From Acidimicrobiia bacterium (GTDB taxonomy: Bacteria; Actinomycetota; Acidimicrobiia; IMCC26256; JAMXLJ01): a stretch of DNA of 54,993 bases. The notes beneath the pieces were generated by a model. The model saw nothing but the letters and a program-made list of their open reading frames with translations, was not told the origin of the DNA and did no database searches. The position numbers were made by a program, and so were the translations under genes. Shown here one piece after another: positions 45,947-54,735 of the stretch; position 1 is the first letter of the stretch, and every line of letters begins with the position of its first letter. The stretch covers positions 1 to 54,993 of the forward strand of contig DASRES010000041.1 in NCBI GenBank assembly GCA_035651955.1. Reading direction: 5' to 3'.

Positions 45947-46174
45947 GTGGAGGACGAGGCCGCGCGCACCGGCGAGACCGACGAGTTGGCGTTCCACGTC
46001 GACGACCTCGCGGCCTGGCTCGGACCGGACGCGGTCGAGGACGTCCTCGCGCGCGAGGACCTGCGTGCGCTGCTCGAGAACCGCCGCATCTGCATTCCCC
46101 GGGCGGATCTGGAGCGGTGGCTGCGCGAGCTCCAGGCGCGTGCCCGCGCGGCCCACGACCGCGATCACGCCTGA
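45947..46174 (+). CDS. small acidic helical protein of unknown function
   Basis: A 75-residue protein from GTG 45947. It is rich in Glu, Asp, Ala and Leu; the end 'RRICIPRADLERWLRELQAR' resembles the tail of excisionase-type winged helices, but the helix-turn-helix core is not evident, so no function is given. It starts 69 bases after metX on the same strand. The frame reads open for a long way upstream, as a shadow of metX. Confidence 0.55.
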   Translation: MEDEAARTGETDELAFHVDDLAAWLGPDAVEDVLAREDLRALLENRRICIPRADLERWLRELQARARAAHDRDHA

Positions 46175-46281
46175 CGCCACGCGTCAAGCCCCACGCGCAT
46201 CCGCTTTCACGACGCGCTCATGGAGCGCCGCGCAGGATCGCAATCGTGTCGCAATGGGGCGACGTGGCAGGGAGGGGACCG

Positions 46282-47166
46282 ATGCGTCGGTTCTGGTCAT
46301 GGTTGGTCGGTTCGAGTGTGGTGGTCGCGCTCGCGACGTTCGGGATCGGGTCGGTCGGCACGGCCACGGCCGGTGCAGCCCAGGGTGGGACGGTGCGCGC
46401 CGCGGCGACGAGCCCGTGCACGCCGCCATTCCCGAACCAGCCGTACTGGCAGGGCTGGGACATCGCGACGGGCGTCGCGCTGCTCCACGACGGAACCTGC
46501 CGCGGGTACGTCCTCGACGGCTGGGGCGGCTTCCATCCGTTCGGCAACCCACCGCCGCCCGCGCTGTTCGGCGGCAAGCACGCCGTGGGACAAGTCGTTG
46601 CGCACAACATGGCGATCGAGGGCAGCGACGTACTCAACCCGACCAATCCGCCGGTCCGTGGTGCGGTCATCAACACCCACGCCAAGGCCTACCCGTTCGG
46701 AGCGAACGGCGTGACCCCGGTGACCTACGCCACGAACGACCAGTCGTACCTGTACAACGTGCCGACGCGTGCGATCTCGCTCGACCCCGCGCCGGCGGGC
46801 AGCGCGTACAACCTCAACGGCGCGACGATCGACGCGTGGGGCGGGATCCATCCGTTCTCGACCGTGACCGAGACGATCGACACGTGCAACGCGCCCTACT
46901 GGCCAAAGTGGAACATCGTGCGCGGCCTCGCGCTGTTGCCCAACGGCCAGGGCGGCTTCACGCTCGACGGCTGGGGCGGTGTCCATGCGTTCGGCAAGGC
47001 GCAGCTGGCGACGCCACCGGACACGTACTGGGGGCCGTCCTTCGGGCACAAGGCGTGGGACATCGCGCGTGGCGTCGCGATCGACAACAACGGCAACGGC
47101 GTCGTGCTCGACGGCTGGGGCGGGCTGCACCCGTTCACGTACACGATCAACGCCGCAGGGTGCTGA
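46282..47166 (+). CDS. secreted W/G-repeat protein
   Basis: A 294-residue secreted protein. The signal peptide ('FWSWLVGSSVVVALATFGIG', cleaved near 'TAGAAQGG') has GGGAGGGG just upstream of ATG 46282. The whole mature part is made of the same motif found in the subtilase C-terminus: 'PYWQGWDIATGVALL', 'GYVLDGWGGFHPFG', 'DAWGGIHPF', 'YWPKWNIVRGLALLPNGQGG', 'LDGWGGVHAFG', 'KAWDIARGVAI' and 'LDGWGGLHPF'. One central stretch (about residues 95-165) is more divergent. Two Cys near each end could form a disulfide. No catalytic motif is seen. A role in surface attachment or in binding a shared partner with the subtilase is inferred. Confidence 0.8.
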   Translation: MRRFWSWLVGSSVVVALATFGIGSVGTATAGAAQGGTVRAAATSPCTPPFPNQPYWQGWDIATGVALLHDGTCRGYVLDGWGGFHPFGNPPPPALFGGKHAVGQVVAHNMAIEGSDVLNPTNPPVRGAVINTHAKAYPFGANGVTPVTYATNDQSYLYNVPTRAISLDPAPAGSAYNLNGATIDAWGGIHPFSTVTETIDTCNAPYWPKWNIVRGLALLPNGQGGFTLDGWGGVHAFGKAQLATPPDTYWGPSFGHKAWDIARGVAIDNNGNGVVLDGWGGLHPFTYTINAAGC

Positions 47167-47172
47167 ACGGCG

Positions 47173-48420
47173 TCAGGCGACGCCGAACCAGCCGAGGACC
47201 GTCTGCGCGAGCAGCACGCTCGACAGCACGGCCACGGCGATCACGCACACCCAGGCGACGGCCCGGAACACCGGGCCGTTCGCCGCGTCACCGAGCAGGC
47301 TGCGACGGTTCGCGAGCGTGAGGATGAACACGAGGATGACCGGCGTGATGATCCCCTGCAGCACCTGCGTGCCGACGAGCAGCCGGATCAGGTTGACCGG
47401 TGTGAGCGCGACCAGCGCGCCGACGAACACCTGGAACGTGAACAGGCCGAGGAACACGGGCGCCTCGCGGAAGCGCCGCGACACGGATCGCTCGACGCCG
47501 ACCGCCTCGGAGATCGCGTAGGACGTCGACAGCGGCACCACCGCGGCGGCGAGCGCCGACGCGCCGAGCAGGCCGATCGCGAAGAGCAGCTCTGCGCCTG
47601 CGCCCGCGACCGGGCGCAGCGCCTCCGCGGCCTGCTTCGCGCTCGACAGCGGCCCGTGTCCGCCGATCGCCGCCGCGGTCGCGATGATGATGCACATCGC
47701 GATGAAGTCACCGAACACGGCGCCCCCGACCGCGTCGACACGTTCGAGCGAGTACTCGTCCGCCGTGATGCCACGGTCGACCACGCCGGCGGCGGTGTAG
47801 AGCTGCATGTACGGCGAGATCGTCGTGCCGATCAGCGCGACGCCGACGAACACGAACGCCTGCCCACCCGTGAAGTGCGGCAGCACCGTCTGCGACGCGA
47901 CCGCGTGCCAGTCCGGGTGACCGAGCACCGCCGCGATCGGATAGGTCAGGAACACGAGCGACAGCAGCAGGAAGACGCGCTCGGCGTACCGGTACGAGCC
48001 GAACATCACCAGCGCCCACAGCGCGACGGCCGCGACCGGCACGCTCAGATAGCGCGTGACGCCGAGCAGCTCGAGCGCCGCGCCGATGCCGGCGAACTCC
48101 GACACGACGAGCCCGAGGTTCGCGAGCAGCAGGCACGCGAGCGCGAGCGTCGCGAACCGGATCGAGAACTGCTCGCGGATCAACGCCGCGAGCCCCTTGC
48201 CGGTGAAGACACCGAGACGCGCGCTCATCTCCTGCACGACGACGAGCCCGACGGTCACGAGCACCATGAAGAAGAGCGTCCGGTACCGGTACTGCGAACC
48301 CGCCGACGCGTAGGTCGCGATGCCGCCGGCGTCGTTCCCGGCGTTCGCGGCGATGAGACCCGGTCCGGCGATCGCGAGGTAGGCGAGGAAGCGCGTCCGC
48401 CGCCGCGTCCCCTCCCTCAT
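47173..48420 (-). CDS. NRAMP-family divalent metal transporter, altered metal site (possible Mg2+ transporter)
   Basis: A 415-residue membrane protein with about 11 helices. Helix 1 reads 'GPGLIAANAGNDAGGIATYA': the Asp of the metal motif is kept, but the canonical DPGN is DAGG. Helix 6 reads 'LIGTTISPYMQLY': canonical MPH is SPY, so the metal-binding Met and nearby His are lost. NRAMP-related Mg2+ transporters are known to lack that Met. The gene overlaps the MgtE_N/CBS gene upstream (ATGA), which supports Mg2+ as substrate. A second open stretch upstream is a shadow of that gene. Confidence 0.85.
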   Translation of the reverse strand: MREGTRRRTRFLAYLAIAGPGLIAANAGNDAGGIATYASAGSQYRYRTLFFMVLVTVGLVVVQEMSARLGVFTGKGLAALIREQFSIRFATLALACLLLANLGLVVSEFAGIGAALELLGVTRYLSVPVAAVALWALVMFGSYRYAERVFLLLSLVFLTYPIAAVLGHPDWHAVASQTVLPHFTGGQAFVFVGVALIGTTISPYMQLYTAAGVVDRGITADEYSLERVDAVGGAVFGDFIAMCIIIATAAAIGGHGPLSSAKQAAEALRPVAGAGAELLFAIGLLGASALAAAVVPLSTSYAISEAVGVERSVSRRFREAPVFLGLFTFQVFVGALVALTPVNLIRLLVGTQVLQGIITPVILVFILTLANRRSLLGDAANGPVFRAVAWVCVIAVAVLSSVLLAQTVLGWFGVA

Positions 48421-49751
48421 TGCAGCAGCCGCGGGAAGCGGAAGCGGCCCCGCCCGGGCACGAGCGCGTCGATGACGTCGTCGGCGAGGATCCGGCCGAC
48501 GGGCTTGTCGTGGTCCACGACGACGAGCGACGAGCGCCGCGCGTCGATGAGGCGGTCGGCGAGCTCGTCGATCGGCATGTCGGGCTCCACGACCGCGCAG
48601 CGCGGCTCGCCGACGAGCTGACCGACGTGGCGGTCGTCGGGCGCGAGCAACACGTCGAACAACGTCACGTCGTCGAGCAGGTACCCGTCGCCGTCGACGA
48701 CCGCGACCGCGTCGATGTCCGAGCGGTGCTCGCGCATGTCGGCGAGCGCGCGCTTCACGGACGCGATCGTGTCCGACGCGGGAACGCACACGACGTGGGT
48801 CGTCATGATCCCGCCCGCGGTGCCGACGGGGTACTCGAGCAGCTCGGCAAGGTGACGGGACGTCTCGCGCGGCATGCGGAGGAGCAGCGCGGCGCGCTCG
48901 TCGGCGCCGAGGGTCCGCAGCGCGTCCGCCGCTTCGTCGGGCTCCATGGCGGCGACGAGCATCGCGGCCTGCTCGGGCGGTGCCTCGCGCAGCAGCGCTT
49001 CGAGCTCGCCCGGCTCCATCTCCTCGAGCGCGTCCGCGGCGGTCTCGGGCTCGAGCGAGCCGAGCAGCTCGTGGCGTTCGTCGCGCCCGAGGTCCTCGAG
49101 GAGATCGGCGAGCTCGCTCGGGCGCAGCTCGCGCAGGCCCGCGTGCGGCACGCGCAGCTGCACGTCGGCCTCGGGGTCGCTGAACGGTTGGATGGAGGCC
49201 CAGTCGATGACGCGCTCGGGCGTCGGTCGTGTGCGCCAGCGCGCGGGTCCGAGGCGGCGCAGCAGTGACGACACGCTCACGTCGACGCCGACGAGCAGGA
49301 TGCGTCCGAGGACGGGCGCCAGGTACAGGTCCGCGGCGCGGATCACCTGCACGCCGTCGACGTCGACGAGCTGGTGGTCGAGGACGTCCTTGGCCAGGGT
49401 CACCTCGCCGGATCGCCGGCGGAAGTCCTGGAGGTCGAGGCGCGCCGATCGCAGGGTGACGGCTTTCGCCGCGATGGTCTCGATCTGCGCGGCGGGAACG
49501 AACGCGAGCCGGCGCGCGACGCGCACGACGAGCCCCGTGACCGGCGGGTAGTGAACGGCGCCGTCCCATCGCGCGACCACGTCGACGAGCCGGCCGAGCT
49601 CAGCGCTCTCGCCGTGGCGGACGGGGCTGCCGATCAGCCCCGCGAGCGAGACGAGCGACTCGCGGACCGCGCGGCGCGCCAGGAGCCGTTCCGAACGGGC
49701 GCGGCGCCGGCGACGCAGCGCGTCGGCCGGTGACGGCGGTCGTCGCACCAC
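48417..49751 (-). CDS. PRC-barrel / MgtE_N / CBS regulatory protein
   Basis: A 444-residue soluble protein. After an Arg-rich start, residues ~40-200 hold two PRC-barrel-like modules ('HGESAELGRLVDVVARWDG', 'LAKDVLDHQLVDVDGVQVIRAADLYL'). Residues ~230-335 are the helical MgtE N-domain ('LADLLEDLGRDERHELLGSL', 'EPDEAADALRTLGADERAAL'). Two CBS domains follow (~340-440). The MgtE membrane domain is absent. In MgtE these parts sense Mg2+ and gate the channel. GTG 49751 has AGGAGG seven bases upstream. Its stop overlaps the NRAMP-type gene, which it probably regulates. Confidence 0.85.
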   Translation of the reverse strand: MVRRPPSPADALRRRRRARSERLLARRAVRESLVSLAGLIGSPVRHGESAELGRLVDVVARWDGAVHYPPVTGLVVRVARRLAFVPAAQIETIAAKAVTLRSARLDLQDFRRRSGEVTLAKDVLDHQLVDVDGVQVIRAADLYLAPVLGRILLVGVDVSVSSLLRRLGPARWRTRPTPERVIDWASIQPFSDPEADVQLRVPHAGLRELRPSELADLLEDLGRDERHELLGSLEPETAADALEEMEPGELEALLREAPPEQAAMLVAAMEPDEAADALRTLGADERAALLLRMPRETSRHLAELLEYPVGTAGGIMTTHVVCVPASDTIASVKRALADMREHRSDIDAVAVVDGDGYLLDDVTLFDVLLAPDDRHVGQLVGEPRCAVVEPDMPIDELADRLIDARRSSLVVVDHDKPVGRILADDVIDALVPGRGRFRFPRLLQ

Positions 49752-49851
49752 GGTCGCACCTCCTCGCGCGCGTCGGATCGGGGCCGGGGACGCAGGCGCG
49801 TCCGGCCGGTGCGACAACCATTGTGGTCGGGAGTGAGAGCGGGATGAGGGT

Positions 49852-51078
49852 TCACGCGAGGTAGTAGCCCCGGGCGAGCATCGCGGACACCACGAGAAGG
49901 CCGGTCGCGCTCGCGACGACGACCGCCGCGCCCGCCGTCCGGTTGCACCTCGCGAGTGCCACTCCCCCGACCGCGAAGCACGGAAAGGCGGCGAGCAGGA
50001 AGCGGCCCATGCTGAACAGGTCGTCGGTGACGAGCGCGGGGAACGCGACGACCCCGAGCGCGTACAGGCCGTACGCGACACCGAAGCGCCGGAACACGAA
50101 CGGGATCGCGACGAGCGCGGCCAGCGTGACGGCCGGCGCCGCGGCGTAGCGCACGAGCGCGTACGGATACGACGCATGCGCAAGGTCGCGCACGAGCGGG
50201 ATCTTCGCGAGCGTGGCGATCGACCAACCGTGACCCCATGCCGTCTGCGTGTGCGCGAACGCGAGCGGGTCGCCGAACCGTGCACCCAGGTAGGTCGCGT
50301 ACGCGACGAGCCCGAGCGCGGACGTCCCGACCGGGAGGACGGCGCGAACCGCGCTCCCCTCCCCCCGCTGCCGGTGCAGCTCGATCGTGCGTGCGAAGAG
50401 TCCCACGACGAGGAACGGCCCGATCGGACGTGCGGCGGTCGCGAGCGCACCGACGACGCCCGCGGCCCACGGTCGCCCGTCCTCGAGGAGCACGAACGCG
50501 CCGAGCGCGCACGCGAGGAACAGCGCGTCGGAGTAGACCGCGCCGTAGAGGAAGTACGCGTACGGGAACACGAGCAGCAGCGAGACGGCGAGCGCACGCG
50601 CGCGCGTCTCGACGCGACCGTCGAGCCAGTGCGCGAACAGCGCGACGGACGCGAGCCCGGACGCGACGGTCACGGCCACACCGGCGACGAGCACATCCCG
50701 CGTCGCGAGCGCGACCGACCGCATGAGGAACGGGTACAGCGGGAAGAACGCGACGCTCGACTGGCCGCCGGTGCGGTATCCGTACCCGTGCCGAGCGACG
50801 TTGGCGTACCAACCCGCGTCCCAGTGCATCCACCCGTCGAGGACCGCGACGCCGGTGGACCCGAAGGCGTGGTTGGTGTGCACCGGCGCGAGCAAGGCCG
50901 GCGAGAAGCCGACGGCCGCGTACACGAGGACCGCGACCCCGGCGAACGCGAACGCGGCATCGAGCTCCGGTCCGCGCCGGGCTACCGCGAGGACGGTGTC
51001 GCGGCGGGCCGGACGCGGCCGCCCGGGCCGCACACGGGGTCGCCCCTCCCGCACACGCACATCGCTTCCGATCGCCAT
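49852..51078 (-). CDS. PIG-V-like membrane mannosyltransferase
   Basis: A 408-residue multi-pass protein (about 9-10 hydrophobic segments). The first external loop has 'GWMHWDAGWYANVARHGYGY', matching the W-D-x-x-[WHF]-Y loop of GT-C mannosyltransferases of the PIG-V type, and 'VAFFPLYPFLMR' follows. 'SDALFLACALGAFVLLEDGRPWAAG' and 'LATAARPIGPFLVV' are also seen in this family. It probably uses a polyprenyl-phosphate sugar donor outside the membrane. ATG 51078 is preferred; GTG 51111 would add 11 residues. The acceptor is unknown. Confidence 0.75.
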   Translation of the reverse strand: MAIGSDVRVREGRPRVRPGRPRPARRDTVLAVARRGPELDAAFAFAGVAVLVYAAVGFSPALLAPVHTNHAFGSTGVAVLDGWMHWDAGWYANVARHGYGYRTGGQSSVAFFPLYPFLMRSVALATRDVLVAGVAVTVASGLASVALFAHWLDGRVETRARALAVSLLLVFPYAYFLYGAVYSDALFLACALGAFVLLEDGRPWAAGVVGALATAARPIGPFLVVGLFARTIELHRQRGEGSAVRAVLPVGTSALGLVAYATYLGARFGDPLAFAHTQTAWGHGWSIATLAKIPLVRDLAHASYPYALVRYAAAPAVTLAALVAIPFVFRRFGVAYGLYALGVVAFPALVTDDLFSMGRFLLAAFPCFAVGGVALARCNRTAGAAVVVASATGLLVVSAMLARGYYLA

Positions 51079-51312
51079 CCGCCGCGACCGTGCGAACTGT
51101 GACGTGAGCACGCCATGAGCGACGGGTCGCGCTCACCAGCCCTCCTGACAGGCGGATGAGACCGCGATGAGCGCTCGGCGTGCGGTGGTCGTCGCGTGCC
51201 GTTCAAGCTCGCCCGCTCCGAACGCCGATGACACAGACCGTGAGGTGAGCCGGGCAGGGGTTCACGCCGAGCGCGCGGGATCCGTGCGTCCTGCACCGAG
51301 GGGGGTCACTCC

Positions 51313-52518
51313 GTGCATCACCGTCCGACCGTCCGTGCCCGTCGTCTCGGTCCCGTGCTCGCGTGTGCCGCGTTGCTCGCCGCTGCCCTGTCCGCGTGCG
51401 CACGGGTCGCGCCCGTGTCTACCGTCCCCCGCCCGAACGGGACCTTCACCGTCCCGGCGTCGATCCCGAGCGACTGCTCGCGGGACGTGACCCCCGACCT
51501 GACGCGGTGGATCGCCACGATCGGCGACGGGTCCGTGCTGCGCTTCACGCCCAACGGCTGCTACCGGATCGACGCGACGTTGCGGATCGAGAACCGCAAC
51601 CACCTGACGTTCGAGGGCGACAACGCGACGTTCCGCGCGTTCACCGACGGACGCGAGCTCGGCCCGTCGGCTGCCCGCGCGCGCAGCCAGTTCGTGTTCG
51701 CGGGCGGGTCGGACATCGCCGTGCGCGATGTGATCGTGCGCGGCGCGAACCCGGACGCCGGCCTGGACGACGGCGCGTACGTCGCGGATCTCGAGGCCCA
51801 GCACGGCTTCGTGATCGGCGGAACCGTCGGGATCGTCCTCGACCACGTACAGGTCTACGACGTGTACGGGGACTTCGTGTACGTCGGCGCGCCCAGCCGC
51901 CAGGTGACCGTCGAGAACTCGGTGTTCCGCCGCAACGGCCGGCAGGGCTGGACGGTCGCCGGCGGTGACCAGGTCACGTTCGACCACGACACGATCAGCG
52001 ACACCCGCCGGGCGACGATCGACATGGAGCCGAACTCCGTCGAGTCGGCACAGACCCGGATCACGTTCAGCAACAACACGATCGGCGAGGGCCGGTTGTT
52101 CCTCGTGTCGCTCCACGGCGCGTCCGCGCCGACCGAGGACTTCGCGTTCCTCGGCAACCGGCTCGTCGGGATGCCGATGACGATCCACGTCGAAGGCACG
52201 CCCGGCGTGCGGTCGCACTTCCGCGTGATCGGCAACACGAGCGACACCGCGGCGAGCCAGTCCGGTGGCGGAGTCATCTACTTCGACGGCACGAGCGACG
52301 TCGTCGTGCAGCGCAACGTCGTCCCCGCGCAGCCCGATCGCGGGATCTCGGGCGTCGGCCTCGCCAACACGACGAACGTCGACGTGTCGGGCAACACCTT
52401 CCCCGACGCGATCGCGCCGATCGCGTTCTACCCCGGCAACACGAACGTGCACGCGGCCGGCAACCTCGTGGGCGCGCCGCTCCAGGCGTTCCCCGAGTTC
52501 ACGGTGGCCAGCAACTGA
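51313..52518 (+). CDS. right-handed beta-helix lipoprotein
   Basis: A 401-residue exported protein with lipobox 'AALSACAR' (Cys near 29). The mature part has parallel beta-helix repeats: 'NRNHLTFEGDNATFRAF', 'GSDIAVRDVIVRGAN', 'GIVLDHVQVYDVYGDFVYVG', 'VTVENSVFRRNGRQG', 'VTFDHDTISDTRR' and 'NVDVSGNTFPDAI'. Such folds are common in polysaccharide lyases and epimerases and in surface adhesins; no catalytic set was recognised. GTG 51313 has GAGGGGGG about ten bases upstream. A hairpin (52541-52585) follows. Confidence 0.8.
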   Translation: MHHRPTVRARRLGPVLACAALLAAALSACARVAPVSTVPRPNGTFTVPASIPSDCSRDVTPDLTRWIATIGDGSVLRFTPNGCYRIDATLRIENRNHLTFEGDNATFRAFTDGRELGPSAARARSQFVFAGGSDIAVRDVIVRGANPDAGLDDGAYVADLEAQHGFVIGGTVGIVLDHVQVYDVYGDFVYVGAPSRQVTVENSVFRRNGRQGWTVAGGDQVTFDHDTISDTRRATIDMEPNSVESAQTRITFSNNTIGEGRLFLVSLHGASAPTEDFAFLGNRLVGMPMTIHVEGTPGVRSHFRVIGNTSDTAASQSGGGVIYFDGTSDVVVQRNVVPAQPDRGISGVGLANTTNVDVSGNTFPDAIAPIAFYPGNTNVHAAGNLVGAPLQAFPEFTVASN

Positions 52519-52540
52519 GGCGGCAACTAGGCGGCACGGC

Positions 52541-52585
52541 ACCGTCCGGCGGTGATGTTCAATTGACGTGTCACCGCCGGACGGT
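52541..52585 (+). terminator. 15-bp perfect hairpin after the beta-helix gene
   Basis: accgtccggcggtga (52541-52555) pairs perfectly with 52571-52585 around a 15-base loop. It starts 23 bases after the stop and ends 11 bases before ATG 52597. No U-tract. It may end the upstream transcript; it also lies close to the next ribosome binding site (GGAGG). Confidence 0.5.
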
Positions 52586-52596
52586 CGGAGGCCGCG

Positions 52597-52857
52597 ATGG
52601 CACAACTTCGAAAGCGTCAGAGCACGAACGCCGCCGCGGGTCGCTGGGTGAGCGACCCGATGGTGCGGCTCCTGTTCAAGGCCGGGCCACCGCTGCCCGC
52701 GCAGCAGGGCGCGATGGCGCCGTTCCCGTTCGAGTCGCTCGACGAGATGCACGCCGCGTGGCTCGAGGTCCGCGACACGCTGCTCCCGCAATTGCGTGAT
52801 GAGCTCGGGTCGACCGCGGGCGAGCCGTGGGCCGAGCGCGAGTGGGGCGCGAGCTGA
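52597..52857 (+). CDS. 86-residue unknown protein coupled to the SABATH methyltransferase
   Basis: An 86-residue protein from ATG 52597, with GGAGG five bases upstream. A basic start ('MAQLRKRQST') is followed by 'PFPFESLDEMHAAWLEVRDTLLPQLRDEL', probably helical. No family is recognised. It ends three bases before the methyltransferase ATG, so the two are almost certainly cotranslated. It might be a partner protein or act on the same substrate. Confidence 0.65.
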   Translation: MAQLRKRQSTNAAAGRWVSDPMVRLLFKAGPPLPAQQGAMAPFPFESLDEMHAAWLEVRDTLLPQLRDELGSTAGEPWAEREWGAS

Positions 52858-52860
52858 CCG

Positions 52861-53946
52861 ATGGTGGAGCAGGCACGCATCGACGAGAGCGTCATGGCGA
52901 CGCACGGCGAGTACAGCCGGCACTCGCGCCCGCAGCACGCGGCGGCCGCAGTGGCGTACCCGTACCTGCGGAGCGCGGCAGCACGGGTTCCCCTCCCGGA
53001 CGCGCCGGCGCCGCTGCAGATCCTCGACATGGGCTGCGCGGGCGGCCAGAACGAGATGGAGCCGATCGCGCTGGCGATCGACGGCGTGCGCGCGCGAGAC
53101 GCCCGCACACCGGTCTGCGTCCTCCACACGGACCTCCCCGAGAACGACTTCGGTTCCCTGTTCGCGCTGCTCGACAGCGCGAGCAGCTACACAGCCGGAC
53201 GTGACAGCGTGTTCCCGTCGGCCGTCGGCCGGACGCTGTACGGGCCGCTCGTGCCCGACCGGAGCACCCACCTCGGCTGGTCGGGCATCACACTGCACTG
53301 GCTCAGCACGGTGCCGTGCCCGGTCCCCGACGCCGTGTTCTCGAACCTCACCACCGGCGCGGTACGCGACGCGCTGCAGCGTCAAGCCGCCGACGACTGG
53401 TCGACGTTCCTACGCGAACGCGCGCGTGAGCTCGTCGACGGCGGCGAGCTCGTGATCGTCGCCGGCGCCTCCGACGACGCCGGGCGTGCGGGCGCGGAGG
53501 GGTTGTTCGGGCTGATCGGCGACGAGCTGCACGCAATGGTCGAGCGGGGCTCGTTGCAGCGCGCGGAGGCCGAGCGGATCTTCTACCCGACCTGGAACCG
53601 GACGCTCGCGGAGTGGCTCGCACCCTTCTCGTCCGGCCCCGCCTCCGACGACTTCGAGGTGCTCGAGCACCGCGAAGATGCGAGCGACGACAGCGCCACG
53701 TTCCCGCAGTACGCGCGCGACCACGACGCCGCCGCGTTCGCACGGGCGTACATCGGCTTCGTCCGAGCGGTCACCGAGAACCCCTTCTTCCGCTCGCTCG
53801 ACCCTGCGCGCACCGAGGCGCAGCGCGATGCCGTCATCACCGAGTTCTACGACGGGCTGCAGCAGCGCATCGAGGCCGCGCCCGACGTCGCCACGTGCAT
53901 CTGGCGGGTCGTCTCGCTCCACCTCCGCCGCCGCCCGCGCCGCTGA
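52861..53946 (+). CDS. SABATH-type SAM-dependent carboxyl methyltransferase
   Basis: A 361-residue enzyme of the plant salicylate/jasmonate carboxyl methyltransferase (SABATH) fold. The SAM site 'LDMGCAGGQN' (plant DLGCSSGPN), 'HTDLPENDFGSLFALL' (plant NDLPGNDFN-LF), and 'HLGWSGITLHWLSTVP' (plant YSLHWLSQVP) align in order. 'GELVIVAGAS' and 'EFYDGLQQRI' follow. These enzymes methylate carboxyl or ring-N groups of small acids. Bacterial members are known, but their substrates are mostly untested. ATG 52861 follows the 86-residue gene by 3 bases. Confidence 0.85.
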   Translation: MVEQARIDESVMATHGEYSRHSRPQHAAAAVAYPYLRSAAARVPLPDAPAPLQILDMGCAGGQNEMEPIALAIDGVRARDARTPVCVLHTDLPENDFGSLFALLDSASSYTAGRDSVFPSAVGRTLYGPLVPDRSTHLGWSGITLHWLSTVPCPVPDAVFSNLTTGAVRDALQRQAADDWSTFLRERARELVDGGELVIVAGASDDAGRAGAEGLFGLIGDELHAMVERGSLQRAEAERIFYPTWNRTLAEWLAPFSSGPASDDFEVLEHREDASDDSATFPQYARDHDAAAFARAYIGFVRAVTENPFFRSLDPARTEAQRDAVITEFYDGLQQRIEAAPDVATCIWRVVSLHLRRRPRR

Positions 53947-54031
53947 CGGCGCGCCGCACCCTCCCTGCCGCCGTCCTTCATTGATGGATTTCGGTCGTCA
54001 TACGGCACTCAAGTGCCAATGAGAGGCACGC

Positions 54032-54622
54032 TCATGTGGTCCCGCGGGACCGCCCGGCGAACCGCAGCACGAGGTCGCCGGCCGGAGCTCGGGCGGGCGA
54101 TCCGCGGCCGAACGACCAGTCGACGTCAGTCGCCTCGAACGCGCCGTCGCCGAGGTCGACACCGAAGTTGGCGCGGCCGCCACCGCGCGTCAGCTGGTCG
54201 AGCACGTGCACGACGGCCGCGTCAGGCGAGGACCGCGGGACGCCGAGCGGGACGGTGACGTCGAGGCCGTGGATCACGACGTGGTTCAGCGCGCCCTCGA
54301 CCCCGCCGCCGGGCGGCGTCCACCGGTGCAACGTCTCGTCGCGCAGGTTGGCGACGAGCTCGGCGTTCGGCAGCTCGGCGTCGCGCGCGGCAATCCGGTT
54401 GGAGAGGCGCGTGAAGTCGAAGTCGCAGTCACGCAGCTCGGCCATGAACGTCTGCTCGTCGTAGCGCGCCGGCATGGTGACGTGCGCGACGACCTCGCGA
54501 ACGCGCCAACCCTCGCACAGTGACGGGACGTCCCATCGTGTGGTGTCCAGTGCCTCGAGCTCGTCCGCGAGCGCCTCGTAGCACTGCGCGACGAGCGGCT
54601 GGAGATCGGGTGCAGCAGGCAT
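54032..54622 (-). CDS. maleylpyruvate isomerase/DinB-like mycothiol-dependent family protein
   Basis: A 196-residue protein with 'CYEALADELEALDTTRWDVPSLCEGWRVREVVAHVT' at its start. This matches the N-terminal DinB-like domain of the mycothiol-dependent maleylpyruvate isomerase family (TIGR03083/03086-type). His residues in 'VVAHVT' and 'LNHVVIHGLDV' are likely metal ligands. Many members are of unknown function. It fits an organism with mycothiol. ATG 54622 is chosen. It is convergent with the SABATH gene. Confidence 0.8.
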   Translation of the reverse strand: MPAAPDLQPLVAQCYEALADELEALDTTRWDVPSLCEGWRVREVVAHVTMPARYDEQTFMAELRDCDFDFTRLSNRIAARDAELPNAELVANLRDETLHRWTPPGGGVEGALNHVVIHGLDVTVPLGVPRSSPDAAVVHVLDQLTRGGGRANFGVDLGDGAFEATDVDWSFGRGSPARAPAGDLVLRFAGRSRGTT

Positions 54623-54735
54623 GTCTGGTCCCTTCCGCGTCGGCGGCACTCCCTCCACCTTGACGTCGCGGACGCCGCGAACTCACCGGGGCTCGGGCAC
54701 CGATCGTGTCGGAGTCGTTCGATGTGTGCATCCCC

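Noticed and set aside
45947-46174. Excisionase-type DNA-binding protein
   Set aside because: Only the last dozen residues resemble such proteins; the helix-turn-helix is not visible and no mobile element is nearby.
47173-49569. One long 798-residue reading frame covering the NRAMP and CBS genes
   Set aside because: The upstream half is Arg/Ala-rich noise antiparallel in character to the real CBS frame; only the part from ATG 48420 is a transporter.
49752-49851. Mg2+ (M-box) riboswitch before the MgtE_N/CBS gene
   Set aside because: The gap is only 100 bases, shorter than an M-box, and no core motif was recognised.
54037-54050. GC-rich 14-base palindrome as terminator between the SABATH and DinB-like genes
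   Set aside because: It lies inside the end of the DinB-like coding sequence and is short; a nearby ggcact/agtgcc stem is only 6 bp. Neither is strong enough to call.
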